Below are positions 33,050 to 41,787 of a stretch of DNA of 64,000 nt, in pieces (the first letter of the stretch is position 1; every line of letters begins with the position of its first letter). The notes beneath the pieces are model-generated. The model was not told where the DNA came from. It ran no database searches and worked only from the letters and a program-made list of their open reading frames with translations. The position numbers and the translations under genes were made by a program. The stretch is from positions 2,170,001 to 2,234,000 of the forward strand of contig NZ_CP011541.1 of the NCBI RefSeq assembly GCF_001021025.1. The letters run 5' to 3'. This DNA is from Corynebacterium epidermidicanis. GTDB taxonomy: Bacteria > Actinomycetota > Actinomycetes > Mycobacteriales > Mycobacteriaceae.

Positions 33050-34525
33050 TTAGGCAGCTTGTGCCTTGTTGTCCTTGTAGCTGGTGTAGAGACCACGGGC
33101 CAGGAGAGCGAGGCCGAGCAAGAACACGAGAACAATTCCCCATGCACCGGTGGCTGGGAGCTGACCGATGATGGAATCCTTGGCGTTGTTCACGGTGACA
33201 CTGAAGGTCTTTGTCGCTGCGTCGTAGTTAACCTTGACTGGCTCTGGGTTACGAACGTAGCCCGAAGGAGCCTTGGTCTCCAACACACAGTAAGTGTTGG
33301 CTATATCGCCGGTGCCGCCACCAGAGAAGGAAGTAGCCGGGATGCCGTAGCCGGTGTAGGTGTCTTGGTTGGTTACCAAAACGTCGGAGCGTGTTGCGCC
33401 ATCAGCGGTGCTTGCGACGGAGATTGGCGCGCCAAGCAGCTCAAACTTGTTCGGATCTGCCGCAGTAGGTGCACACTGGTAGAGCTGGAACTCGGCACCA
33501 TTCATTTCTGCTGCCGTGCCACCGGTCTTGGTCAAGGTGAGGTTACCGAAGGTCGTGGAGGTTGGTTGGTCCGGCGTGTTTGGATCATCATCAACGACAT
33601 CGGTATCTACGGTGCCTCCGTTTGGCAGTTCAACGGTGGCGGTGTTGGTGATAACACCCGTAGCTGGAATCGAGGTAACCGTGGCCTTGAAAGCTACCGT
33701 TACCTGGAGGGTTGGATCGGTAGCGCGAGCATTCGACAACTTGGAAAGACCAGTTGAGGTGAAGTCGACCCGAACGGTGTTGTTCGCGGTAGAAATGGTG
33801 TAGTCACCCGCGTCCAGCGTGATAGCAGGTGCACCAGTCGTCGCTACCACCACGGAAGCTGGATCCAACGTAAGGCCGGTCTGCAGTGTGTCAACGATGT
33901 TGAAGCGATCGAGCGTACCAGCCGGCACAGGCGCGTTGATGGTGTAACCCATCACGCCACCTAGAGTTGCCTGAGAGTCGTCTGCCTGCTTGTTCGGGCG
34001 AACGTCCTGGTTCTTTGGGTTCACCGTCTGGCTGTAGTTCCAGTCACCAGTGGCTGGATCGTTGAACGGCAGAGTAACAATGAACGGAGCTGCCGTCGAG
34101 TATCCATCGAGGGTCTGTTCAGTGACCAGGTAAGCACCAACCGTTACCTCTGGATTGGTAACCGTGATCTTTCCGTCTGTACCGGTGGTTTTCGTGAATC
34201 CGGCATCAAGTGCACCAGGGGCTGCGCCGGTTCGCGTAGCCAAATCAGCCCAGCCTTGCTGTGTGGTCAGGTCGATGTCTGTGATGCGTTGAATCAAGAA
34301 GGTCACGCCTGGCAAAGGAGTCGAAGTGTTGCCGACTTCGCCTTCAAACTTATTGATCGTCAAGGAAACAGTTGCGTTGGCATCAATGCCAGCGCCTGGA
34401 GCAGGAGCTACCGTAGCAAGCGGGGTTTCCGTACCAGCAGGCTGTGCGAGCACGACGGGCGTAGCACCAAAAGTGAGGGCGCCAGCAGCTAGTACCGTCA
34501 GGCAGCTGCGAGAAAATTTGTTCAT
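33050..34525 (-). CDS. Major (shaft) pilin with LPATG sorting signal
   Basis: A 491-residue SpaA/SpaD/SpaH-type pilin that is polymerised into the fibre. The signal peptide ends near residue 28 (GATPVVLAQ). Three Ig-like domains follow, each with CnaB-type openings (LTINKFEGE; ADDSQATLGGVMGYTI; LTLTKTGGTAAEMNGAEF). WNYSQTVNPKN carries the pilin-motif lysine that accepts the next subunit. YCVLETKAPSGY is the E-box, with the glutamate for the internal isopeptide bond. LPATG (456-460), a helix and a basic tail end the protein. GGAG stands six bases before the ATG at 34525; the preceding ATG at 34528 is possible. It is first in the pilus operon. Confidence 0.94.
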   Translation of the reverse strand: MNKFSRSCLTVLAAGALTFGATPVVLAQPAGTETPLATVAPAPGAGIDANATVSLTINKFEGEVGNTSTPLPGVTFLIQRITDIDLTTQQGWADLATRTGAAPGALDAGFTKTTGTDGKITVTNPEVTVGAYLVTEQTLDGYSTAAPFIVTLPFNDPATGDWNYSQTVNPKNQDVRPNKQADDSQATLGGVMGYTINAPVPAGTLDRFNIVDTLQTGLTLDPASVVVATTGAPAITLDAGDYTISTANNTVRVDFTSTGLSKLSNARATDPTLQVTVAFKATVTSIPATGVITNTATVELPNGGTVDTDVVDDDPNTPDQPTSTTFGNLTLTKTGGTAAEMNGAEFQLYQCAPTAADPNKFELLGAPISVASTADGATRSDVLVTNQDTYTGYGIPATSFSGGGTGDIANTYCVLETKAPSGYVRNPEPVKVNYDAATKTFSVTVNNAKDSIIGQLPATGAWGIVLVFLLGLALLARGLYTSYKDNKAQAA

Positions 34526-35253
34526 CATAATCTCCAATTAGGACGACTTGCCTATTCAATTTCGGTACTACCTATTAGTTTTGTATAGGAAATCGCTAAG
34601 AATTAAACGTTCTCGAACGATTATTGTTGAATTCCCTCAGCGATTCAACATATTAAAATTTACTGAGTCCAAATGCAGGGAAAATGGCGAAATTATGCGA
34701 ATAATAAGAGTAAAATTAAGAAATTGGCTACGATACTGTCTTTCTTGTTACCATTTTGTTATCCAGAATTGGCGGGCAGAAAGTTCCCAAAACTCCACCC
34801 CGAACACATCAAATCGCCTACGAGCTGGCAGATCTGCTACCTGGTATCAAATTCGACCACTCGTGCACTTGAGTTCCATCACAAACGCCACCCGACCATA
34901 CCCTTCAGGAATAGCGCTTCCCTAAAGTCGCGCTCCACTCCAGACTATTCACAGCATTTCCCCTGAGTAATCTCCACCCGGAGCAAGGGTCCGACTCGTC
35001 ACTTTTCATAAGTTAGGCATATTTGTCGTCTCGGCGCTTCCGGCAGATGTTTGTCCCAGAACGTTTTCCGTCGACCAGTTGTCCACTGCAAGAATCGACG
35101 GTGAACTCTTCATGAAAAGTCATTGATCGAAGGGTAAACTCCCAGCTCATCGCCAATTTCGCGTTCGCCTAAATGTTAAAAATTGTCTAAGAATGAGAGC
35201 CGTTGGCTTTCCCGAGCCACATTCCGCCCTCTTGGACAAACGACGATTTAAAA
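34526..35253. promoter_or_regulatory. AT-rich divergent promoter region between pilus operon and nuclease
   Basis: About 730 bases without a convincing gene; plus-strand frames near 34548-34966 have no ribosome site and look like shadows. The pilin-proximal 250 bases are clearly more AT-rich than the rest of the window, with many A/T tracts, suggesting a binding region for a nucleoid protein such as the Lsr2-like silencer of horizontally acquired genes. The nuclease-proximal part carries a weak repeat GGTGAA/CATGAA with 11-bp period at 35100-35116, which could be a PHO box. Confidence 0.5.
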
Positions 35254-38200
35254 GTGAAGATCTCCCCTCGCATGCTTGCCATGCTGGTGGCAACGGCCAC
35301 CGTGGCTGCACTCCCCGTACCTGCAGCGCTCGCCAGCCCAGACGGCTCCGATCTGGTCATCAACGAAGTGTTCGGTGGAGGCGGCAATTCCGGCGCCCCT
35401 TACACCAACGACTTTGTTGAGCTCTACAACCCAACCGACCAGGCAATTTCCTTGGCCGGATATGAAGTTGCCTACTACTCTGCTAAGGGGGGACCGGGTG
35501 GCAAAACTCAGTTGACTGGTAACGTTGCCCCGCGTTCCCACTTCTTGATCTCTATGAGCGGGGGCACCAATGGAGTTGCACTTCCAACTCCAGATTTCAC
35601 TGGCACGCTGGCACTCGGTGGCACTGGCGGTACGGTGAAGCTGCTCAAGGCGGGTGCTGACCTCGACGTAGTTGGCTGGGGCGCTGCCACCATTTTTGAG
35701 TCCCAAGCTGCGGCCGGCACTGCCAACACCACATCGGTGCAGCGTACGTCCGCAGGTGTAGATACGGACAACAATGCGGCTGACTTCACTGCGGGCTCAC
35801 CGACCCCGCAAAATTCCGGCACCACCCCGGGAGAAACCACCACTCCAGGCACCACTTCGCCCACCACTTCTGCTCCAACCACCACTGCGCAGCCATCGGT
35901 AGAGCCAGGCGCAGTAATCCCTATCGCCGACATTCAGGGCACCGGTTCCGCGTCCCCGATGGTCGGCAAGTCTGTGACCACTCGTGGCTGGGTAACTTCG
36001 AGCTACCCAGAAGGCGGCTTCAACGGTTTCCACCTGCAGACTGGTGGCACCGGCAAGACTGAAAAGCAAGCAGGCCAAGCTTCGGACGGCATCTTCATCT
36101 ACGCGGGCAAGGGCACCAGCCTGCCAAGCATCGGCGACTGCGTGACGGTATCGGGCACGGTGTCCGAATACGGCAAGGCCGGTACCTCTATCACGCAGCT
36201 GAGCAGTCCGACCGTAACGAGCGTCGATAAGGCTCAGTGTGGCGAGGAAGTGACCCCTGTTGCGGTGACCCAGCTGGCCGCGGATCCTAACTTGCGTGAG
36301 GCTTACGAGGGCATGCTGGTGCAGCCTACGGGCGCGCACACTGTCACCAACAACTATGCGCTCAACACCTACGGCTCGGTAGACCTCGCCTTGGGCGACA
36401 AGCCTTACTACCAGGGCACGGACGTCTTCCCTCCATCAACTGATCCGAACTCCGACGTGCAAAAGTTGATGGCGCAGCAGGCAGCGGAAGTCATCACGCT
36501 TGACGACGGCCGCTCGGCCGACTACTTCAAGACGGATAAGAACACCCCACTGCCTTACCTCGCCCAGGACGGCGGAAAGACGATCAAGTCGCTGCGCACC
36601 GGCGACGGCGTGCGCTTCCAGCACCCAGTGATCCTAGACCAGCGATTCAACACCTGGAATTTCCAGCCCACCCAGCCGATCACCGGCAACACCGCGGGCA
36701 CTGATCTCCCGATCACCTGGGAAGACTCTCGTGTAAAGGTCGCCAATGTTCCGGACACGGTCGCTGGCAACTACTCCCTCGCGAGCTTCAACGTCCTCAA
36801 CTACTTCACCACGCTGGGCCAAAACAAGCCTGGCTGCAAGGCATACAACGACAAGGACGGCCATCCGGTCGCAGCGAACGGCTGCACGGTGCGTGGAGCA
36901 TACTCTGAGAAAGCGTTCCAGGACCAGCAAGCCAAGATCGTCGCCGCGATCAACAAATTGAATGTCTCCGTGCTGGGCTTGGAAGAGATTGAAAACACCG
37001 CCACCGTTACTGACTCCCAAAAGGACCGCGACACGGCCCTGGCTTACCTGGTTTCCCAGCTCAACGCTGCTGGCGGCAACTGGGACTATGTCCGCAGCCC
37101 TGCCAAGGTTCCAAGCAGCGAAGACTACATCCGCGTCGCCTTCATTTACCAGAAGGACAAGGTTGCACCGAAGGGTGAATCCATCATCTTCGATGCCCCA
37201 GAATTCACCGGAACTGCCCGCCAGCCACTGGCCCAGGAATTCTCCTCAGTTGCGAACCCAGAGGCAACTTTCGTAACGATCGTCAACCACTTCAAATCGA
37301 AGGGCTCTGTCGCTAAGGGCGACGGAGACACCGGCGACGGCCAAGGCAACAACGCAAACCTGCGCGTCCAACAGGCCAAGGCGCTGCTTCGCGAGCTCAG
37401 CAACCAAAAGCAGTGGCAAAACACCCCAACCTTCATCGTCGGTGACCTCAACTCCTACTCCAAGGAAACCCCGGTAACCACGCTTATCGACGGCGGGTTC
37501 GCCAACCTCGGTGAGGGACGAGCAGACGCCTCTCCGAGCTACCAATTCGGCGGACGCCTCGGCTCCCTCGACCACGCTCTTGCCAACGAAGCTGCAGCCA
37601 AGCTCGTGCAGGATGCCAAGGTATGGGACATCAACTCCGACGAGTCCGTCGCCTTTGAGTACTCCCGACGCAACTACAACGCGGTCGACTTCTACCAACC
37701 AGACTTCTTCCGCTCCTCAGACCACGACCCGATCAAGGTCGGCTTCAACCTTCCTGAGACGACCACTTCGGCACCGACCACCCCCGAGACCACGACGCCA
37801 GAAGTGACCTCCCCAGCCACCAGCACCGAGCCAACTTCGGAACCAGTGCCGACGGTAACCACCGCCGTCACCACCACGCTGGAACCAACCACGGTCACCG
37901 AAACACTGGCTCCAGAAACCATAACTACTACCGCTGAGCCGGTCACGACCACCGCGGTCTCTACTCAGGTCACTACCCAGGTTTCCACCGTCACCGCCGA
38001 TCCAGTAACCGTCACCGCCGATCCAGTAACCGTCACCGCTGATCCAGTGACCGTTACTGCCGCACCAGTGACGACCACCGTCAACGGCACCCCGGTCACC
38101 GTTACCGCAGACCCAGTCACCACCACTGTGACGGCAGCACCAGTCACGGTCACCCCGGCACCAGTGACGACCACCGTCAACGGCACCCCAATCACCGTCA

Positions 38201-38520
38201 CCGCTGCACCGGTTACCACCACCGCCGCACCAGTTACGGTTACGGAAACTGCAACCGTTACCCCGGCTCCAGTGACCACCACCGTGACCACCACCGGTAC
38301 GGCGACGGTCACTGTCACCCCTACCAATCCGGAAACTCCAAAGCCAGGCAAGAAGCCAGTATCCAACGGATCTTCCGCCGGCTCATTCCTTGGTGTGCTG
38401 TTCGGCATCGGCACGATCTTTGGCTTGGGAAACTTCCTGCTGCAACGCTTTGCACCACAGCTGTTTGCACAAGCTCAGGCACAGTTCATGGCCTTCTTTG
38501 CGCGCTTCATGCGCTTCTAA
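35254..38520 (+). CDS. Large secreted nuclease (ExeM/NucH type)
   Basis: A 1088-residue exported nuclease. The signal peptide (MLAMLVATATVAALPVPAALAS) is followed by a lamin-tail domain (DLVINEVFGGGGNSG, about 33-145), a linker rich in Thr/Pro, an OB-like region (about 215-340) and an endonuclease/exonuclease/phosphatase domain (about 505-832). The last has LGLEEIEN, NHFKSKGS, VGDLNSYSKET and SSDHDPIKVGF as metal and catalytic residues. About 200 residues of VTxxPVTTT repeats follow, then a hydrophobic C-terminus without LPXTG. It probably degrades extracellular DNA for phosphate and nucleosides. I chose the GTG at 35254; an ATG at 35272 is the alternative and neither has a good ribosome site. 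Confidence 0.87.
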   Translation: MKISPRMLAMLVATATVAALPVPAALASPDGSDLVINEVFGGGGNSGAPYTNDFVELYNPTDQAISLAGYEVAYYSAKGGPGGKTQLTGNVAPRSHFLISMSGGTNGVALPTPDFTGTLALGGTGGTVKLLKAGADLDVVGWGAATIFESQAAAGTANTTSVQRTSAGVDTDNNAADFTAGSPTPQNSGTTPGETTTPGTTSPTTSAPTTTAQPSVEPGAVIPIADIQGTGSASPMVGKSVTTRGWVTSSYPEGGFNGFHLQTGGTGKTEKQAGQASDGIFIYAGKGTSLPSIGDCVTVSGTVSEYGKAGTSITQLSSPTVTSVDKAQCGEEVTPVAVTQLAADPNLREAYEGMLVQPTGAHTVTNNYALNTYGSVDLALGDKPYYQGTDVFPPSTDPNSDVQKLMAQQAAEVITLDDGRSADYFKTDKNTPLPYLAQDGGKTIKSLRTGDGVRFQHPVILDQRFNTWNFQPTQPITGNTAGTDLPITWEDSRVKVANVPDTVAGNYSLASFNVLNYFTTLGQNKPGCKAYNDKDGHPVAANGCTVRGAYSEKAFQDQQAKIVAAINKLNVSVLGLEEIENTATVTDSQKDRDTALAYLVSQLNAAGGNWDYVRSPAKVPSSEDYIRVAFIYQKDKVAPKGESIIFDAPEFTGTARQPLAQEFSSVANPEATFVTIVNHFKSKGSVAKGDGDTGDGQGNNANLRVQQAKALLRELSNQKQWQNTPTFIVGDLNSYSKETPVTTLIDGGFANLGEGRADASPSYQFGGRLGSLDHALANEAAAKLVQDAKVWDINSDESVAFEYSRRNYNAVDFYQPDFFRSSDHDPIKVGFNLPETTTSAPTTPETTTPEVTSPATSTEPTSEPVPTVTTAVTTTLEPTTVTETLAPETITTTAEPVTTTAVSTQVTTQVSTVTADPVTVTADPVTVTADPVTVTAAPVTTTVNGTPVTVTADPVTTTVTAAPVTVTPAPVTTTVNGTPITVTAAPVTTTAAPVTVTETATVTPAPVTTTVTTTGTATVTVTPTNPETPKPGKKPVSNGSSAGSFLGVLFGIGTIFGLGNFLLQRFAPQLFAQAQAQFMAFFARFMRF
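37990..38052 (+). repeat. Three tandem 21-bp repeats in the nuclease gene
   Basis: Units GTCACCGCCGATCCAGTAACC at 37990-38010 and 38011-38031 are nearly identical to a third at 38032-38052 (two substitutions), each coding VTADPVT. They sit inside a longer degenerate Thr/Val/Pro repeat (about 37760-38330) and could change copy number by slippage without shifting the frame. Confidence 0.85.
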
Positions 38521-38547
38521 CAAAGCGACGAGTCTAGCCAAGACTTA

Positions 38548-38591
38548 AGCCGGGGTTAGGACGCAATAAAGCGTGCTAACCCCGGCTTTTG
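38548..38591 (+). terminator. Terminator of the secreted nuclease gene
   Basis: A 12-bp stem AGCCGGGGTTAG (38548-38559) with CTAACCCCGGCT (38576-38587), followed by TTTGC. It separates the nuclease from the convergent peroxidase gene. Confidence 0.9.
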
Positions 38592-38602
38592 CAATTCGCG
38601 AA

Positions 38603-39091
38603 CTAGATCGGCAGATGTTCTTCGAGTAGGTCGATAATCGCGTCGTCGTCTGGCTCGGTGCGGGGGCGGAAACGACCAAGTACTTCGCCAGTCGGGCTGA
38701 CAAGGAATTTCTCAAAATTCCACTGCACGTCACCAGCTTCGCCGTCCGGGTCGCTCGACTGAGTGAGGAATTGGTACAGAGGGTGCGCGTTCGGGCCGTT
38801 CACGTCAGCTTTAGTCAGCATCGGGAAATCTACCGAGAACCGAGTAGAACAAAACTGCGCGATGTCTGCATCTGTACCCGGCTCCTGCGCACCGAACTGG
38901 TTGCAGGGCATGCCAATAACGAAGAAGCCTCGGGGGGCATAGTCGTCGAAAAGCTGCTGCAGTTGTTCGTATTGGCCGGTGAGCCCGCATTCCGACGCAG
39001 TGTTGACGATGAGCAAGACATGGCCTGCCCAGTCGGCCATCGTGGTGTCTCGGCCGTCGATGGTGGTCACGGGAATGTCAAAGAAGTTCAT
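38603..39091 (-). CDS. Glutathione peroxidase-family thiol peroxidase
   Basis: A 162-residue cytoplasmic peroxidase of the GPx family. NTASECGLTGQY places the peroxidatic Cys at 35, and GMPCNQFGAQEPG and WNFEKFLV supply the conserved Gln and Trp/Asn of the tetrad. In corynebacteria, which lack glutathione, homologues use mycothiol/mycoredoxin or thioredoxin (mycothiol peroxidase, Mpx). Cys83 in MPCNQF could serve as resolving cysteine. The start is ATG 39091; the frame runs much further upstream but overlaps the preceding gene. It lies 17 bases after the DUF2334 gene on the same strand. Confidence 0.9.
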   Translation of the reverse strand: MNFFDIPVTTIDGRDTTMADWAGHVLLIVNTASECGLTGQYEQLQQLFDDYAPRGFFVIGMPCNQFGAQEPGTDADIAQFCSTRFSVDFPMLTKADVNGPNAHPLYQFLTQSSDPDGEAGDVQWNFEKFLVSPTGEVLGRFRPRTEPDDDAIIDLLEEHLPI

Positions 39092-39108
39092 GTGACCATG
39101 ATAGTGAG

Positions 39109-39786
39109 CTACAGAAAAGCCCGGTAGTCTTTCGGTTCGGCGCCGACTTCCAAGGCACGATCGACAGCTTTCTTGAAGTCGGCGACCGTCTTTTTGTCTT
39201 CGAGGTTTCGTGCGGAAACCGACAAGCGGACCACGCGCCCGCGGGCAGCATTGCGCTCCACCGCCTTGATGATATTGCGTCGCCACCACTTGGCCGCACC
39301 ATAGCCCTCGCCAAACGACAAGTTACGTGTTTGGGTAAAAGCTCCCGTGCGCAGGTTATATACGCCTCGCGTTGAAGATGCCAGCACAAAATTGAACTCC
39401 GGCAAGACTTCCAATGTTCCAGCGGACAACTGCCACCGTGGAGGCGCGAACAGATCGGTGTCAAACCCCAATTTGTGCATCTGTCGAGTGGCTCCAGTTA
39501 GCCTCAGCCTAGCCTCATGAGCCTCCAAGGTCGCAAACTCTGCGCGCCGGCCCTTCACTGGTTGATCGAAGCCATTCAAAATGATTGCGCGCCCAGCTGC
39601 GCGCTGCTCGCCCAACCACGCAGAAGTTTCGGCGTCCTTTGCCAAATGCCAGTTACCATCGATATGGGGTGCGACCAGCAAAGAACTGGGGACCTCAAGG
39701 CTGTCGAGGTGGTTGATTAGGGAGATGGCGTCACTGCGGGTGGCGTCGAAAATGCTAGAAATTGAGACCAAAAGTGTGCCACGCAT
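39109..39786 (-). CDS. DUF2334 (polysaccharide-deacetylase-like fold) protein
   Basis: A 225-residue protein of the actinobacterial DUF2334 family, related in fold to NodB-type deacetylases. It has LLVSISSIFDATRSDA at the start, SSLLVAPHIDGNWHLAKDAETSAWL, EFATLEAHEARLRLTGATRQM and FAPPRWQLSAGTLEVLPEFNF. In most relatives I recall an LHGYD or LHGFD motif with a putative metal-binding His; here it is LNGFDQP, with Asn in its place, so catalysis may be lost. There is no signal peptide. It heads a two-gene unit with the peroxidase. Confidence 0.8.
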   Translation of the reverse strand: MRGTLLVSISSIFDATRSDAISLINHLDSLEVPSSLLVAPHIDGNWHLAKDAETSAWLGEQRAAGRAIILNGFDQPVKGRRAEFATLEAHEARLRLTGATRQMHKLGFDTDLFAPPRWQLSAGTLEVLPEFNFVLASSTRGVYNLRTGAFTQTRNLSFGEGYGAAKWWRRNIIKAVERNAARGRVVRLSVSARNLEDKKTVADFKKAVDRALEVGAEPKDYRAFL

Positions 39787-39969
39787 GCGCGCAATTATCC
39801 CACGGATTGCCGGCTTTGTCTTGGTAAAGCTTCAGCTTCGGCCGGCTGAGCCTCGTGCCTTAGCAGAAATGCGTGGCCATCAAAAACGGCGAATGCCTTT
39901 CAACTTGTCCAGAATTTGCAAAACTGGTCAAAGTGAAAGGCAATCCGGCGAGGTGTAAAGCCAAAACTC

Positions 39970-41412
39970 TTAGTGCTTGTAATTATCCAAATCCACTTGA
40001 GGGGTCGGCTGCATGTTGAGGTGCGGCGCGTTTTCGACCTCTGGGTTACGGAAATCGACATGAGTGTCTTCTGGAATGGCAACGTAAGGAATCTTGCCGT
40101 CGAGTACATCCCGCACACGCTGCTTATCGATGGTGTGCGTCCAGGTGCCCACGAGCAGAGTTGCGACGGAGTTGCCAGCGAAGTTGGTCAAGGCGCGAGC
40201 TTCGGACATGAGACGGTCGATACCGACGATAACGCCGACGCCGTCGAGAAGCTCTGGGCGGTGCGCTTGCAGGCCACCAGCGAGGGTCGCGAGGCCAGCA
40301 CCGGTAACACCGGCGGCACCTTTGGAGGCGATGATCATGAAGACCAGGAGGCCGATCTGCTCGGAGATGGACATTGGCTTGTTCATCGCGTCGGCGATAA
40401 AGATCGAGGCCATGGTCAGGTAGATTGCGGTGCCGTCCAGGTTGAAGGAGTAACCGGTCGGAACGACGATACCGACAGTCGCTTTATCTACACCAACGTG
40501 TTCCATCTTGCGCATCAAGTTTGGCAGGGCCGATTCGGAAGAGGAAGTCGCCACGATCAGCAGGAATTCCCGAGCCAGGTACTTGCAAAGCTTGAAGATG
40601 TTGAAACCAGTGAAGATCTTCAAGATCAGGCCGAGCACCACGAAGATGAAGATGATACACGTGATGTAGAAGGCGATCATCAGGATCGCGAGCTGCTTTA
40701 CAGCTTCGATACCAGAGCCACCAACGACAGCTGCGATTGCACCGAAAGCACCGATTGGGGCCAGCCAAAGCACCATAGTCAGGATCTTGAAGACAATCTT
40801 TTGCAGGTGTGCCACGAAGCTCAAGATTGGCTCGCCACCGCGACCCATCGACTGCACTGCAAAACCGAACAGCAGCGCGATGAAAAGAGTCTGCAGCACA
40901 GAACCGTGCGTGAACGCCGAGAACATGGTCTCCGGGACGATCGACTTGATGAAGTCAACCGTTCCGCCAGCCCCCTCCGCGGTCTTGGCATACTTAGCGC
41001 CGGCAGCCTTGTTAGCTTCGATATTCAAGCCCTCACCAGGCTGAATAAGGTTGCCCACCACGAGGCCGATTGCGAGCGCAAAGGTCGACATCACAATGAA
41101 GTAGGCCAGCGCAATGCCACCGGCCTTACCGACGGATGCTGCTGCGCGCACCGAGCCGATACCCAGCACAATCGTGCAGAAAATCACTGGGGAAATCATC
41201 ATTTTGATGAGGGCGACAAAGATCTCGCCCAGCGGTTTCATCGCCTTGGCGTGGTCGGGGTCGAGAAGGCCGAAAGCGATGCCGCCTACGATGGCCAGGA
41301 TGACCATGATGTATAGCCAGTGCGTCCGGTCTTTCTTGGGTTTGCCGGAATCGGCAATGCGAGGGCTTGCAGCGACTGCGCTGCCGGCACCTGGGGTGGT
41401 CTCTGATGACAT
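39970..41412 (-). CDS. dctA: C4-dicarboxylate symporter (DAACS family)
   Basis: A 480-residue membrane carrier of the dicarboxylate/amino acid:cation symporter family, which imports succinate, fumarate and malate. It has the hairpin-1 serine motif SSSESALPNLM, the GYSFNLDGTAIYLT motif in membrane segment 7 and SKGAAGVTGAGLATLAGGL in hairpin 2. All are well kept. Eight membrane helices plus two re-entrant loops are expected, with a soluble C-terminal tail of about 50 residues. The ATG at 41412 lacks a Shine-Dalgarno sequence. A terminator-like hairpin ends 27 bases before the ATG, so expression may be controlled by attenuation. Confidence 0.94.
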   Translation of the reverse strand: MSSETTPGAGSAVAASPRIADSGKPKKDRTHWLYIMVILAIVGGIAFGLLDPDHAKAMKPLGEIFVALIKMMISPVIFCTIVLGIGSVRAAASVGKAGGIALAYFIVMSTFALAIGLVVGNLIQPGEGLNIEANKAAGAKYAKTAEGAGGTVDFIKSIVPETMFSAFTHGSVLQTLFIALLFGFAVQSMGRGGEPILSFVAHLQKIVFKILTMVLWLAPIGAFGAIAAVVGGSGIEAVKQLAILMIAFYITCIIFIFVVLGLILKIFTGFNIFKLCKYLAREFLLIVATSSSESALPNLMRKMEHVGVDKATVGIVVPTGYSFNLDGTAIYLTMASIFIADAMNKPMSISEQIGLLVFMIIASKGAAGVTGAGLATLAGGLQAHRPELLDGVGVIVGIDRLMSEARALTNFAGNSVATLLVGTWTHTIDKQRVRDVLDGKIPYVAIPEDTHVDFRNPEVENAPHLNMQPTPQVDLDNYKH

Positions 41413-41430
41413 GTGTTGTGTGGTCTTTCT

Positions 41431-41459
41431 AAGAAAAAGACCGCTCAAGGTGAGCGGTC
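41431..41459 (-). terminator. Intrinsic terminator in the leader of dctA
   Basis: On the minus strand GACCGCTCA-CCT-TGAGCGGTC is a perfect 9-bp stem followed by TTTTTCTT, a textbook terminator, ending about 20 bases before the dctA ATG. The 3' arm and T-run (GGTCTTT) can also pair with AAAGACC just downstream. It is either an attenuator of dctA or the end of a small RNA from the 340-base gap. Confidence 0.75.
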
Positions 41460-41737
41460 AAAGTTAAATGTTCGCACTCTAGGTGACGCACATTGACAAG
41501 CAGTTGTGAACGCCACAAAACAAGTTGGCGCAGTGTAGCCTGCAGCACATCTATCCCGCTGGGGAACTTTAGCGGTCGATTAGCATAGATTCAATTGCTA
41601 CGTTGAGGTAATCAGCAGTGACACACCCCCGTTCCCAACATGCCTATCAGATCACATGTTGATTCCGGAGACTTTTCCGCAGGGCAGTTAGTCCAACATC
41701 TTCGATGAGGGCAGCACGGTGAGTAAATCTTTCACTT

Positions 41738-41753
41738 TGTGAAACCAGACACA
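41738..41753. promoter_or_regulatory. Candidate GlxR (cAMP receptor) site
   Basis: TGTGAAACCAGACACA fits the TGTG-N8-CACA frame of the GlxR consensus, although the inner TA and the A/T flanks are not kept. It lies about 330 bases from the dctA start and overlaps the downstream end of ptrB's transcript. Confidence 0.25.
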
Positions 41754-41761
41754 TCGATAAT

Positions 41762-41787
41762 GGGTGGGGTCAAAGTCACCCCCACCC
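41762..41787 (-). terminator. Probable terminator of ptrB
   Basis: GGGTGGGG (41762-41769) pairs with CCCCACCC (41780-41787), 12 bases past the ptrB stop codon. Only ATTATCG follows on the minus strand, so termination may be incomplete. Confidence 0.5.

Noticed and set aside
35010..35030. Possible DtxR half-site (AGTTAGGCATA) before the nuclease gene
   Set aside because: Only one half of the palindrome is present; the second half is not recognisable.
37760..38330. Repeats of the nuclease C-terminus as a CRISPR-like array
   Set aside because: They are in-frame coding repeats of Thr/Val/Pro residues inside the nuclease gene, without spacers.
39973..41316. 447-codon frame antisense to dctA
   Set aside because: Complementary shadow of a membrane protein gene: rich in His, Asp and Glu as expected from reversed hydrophobic codons.
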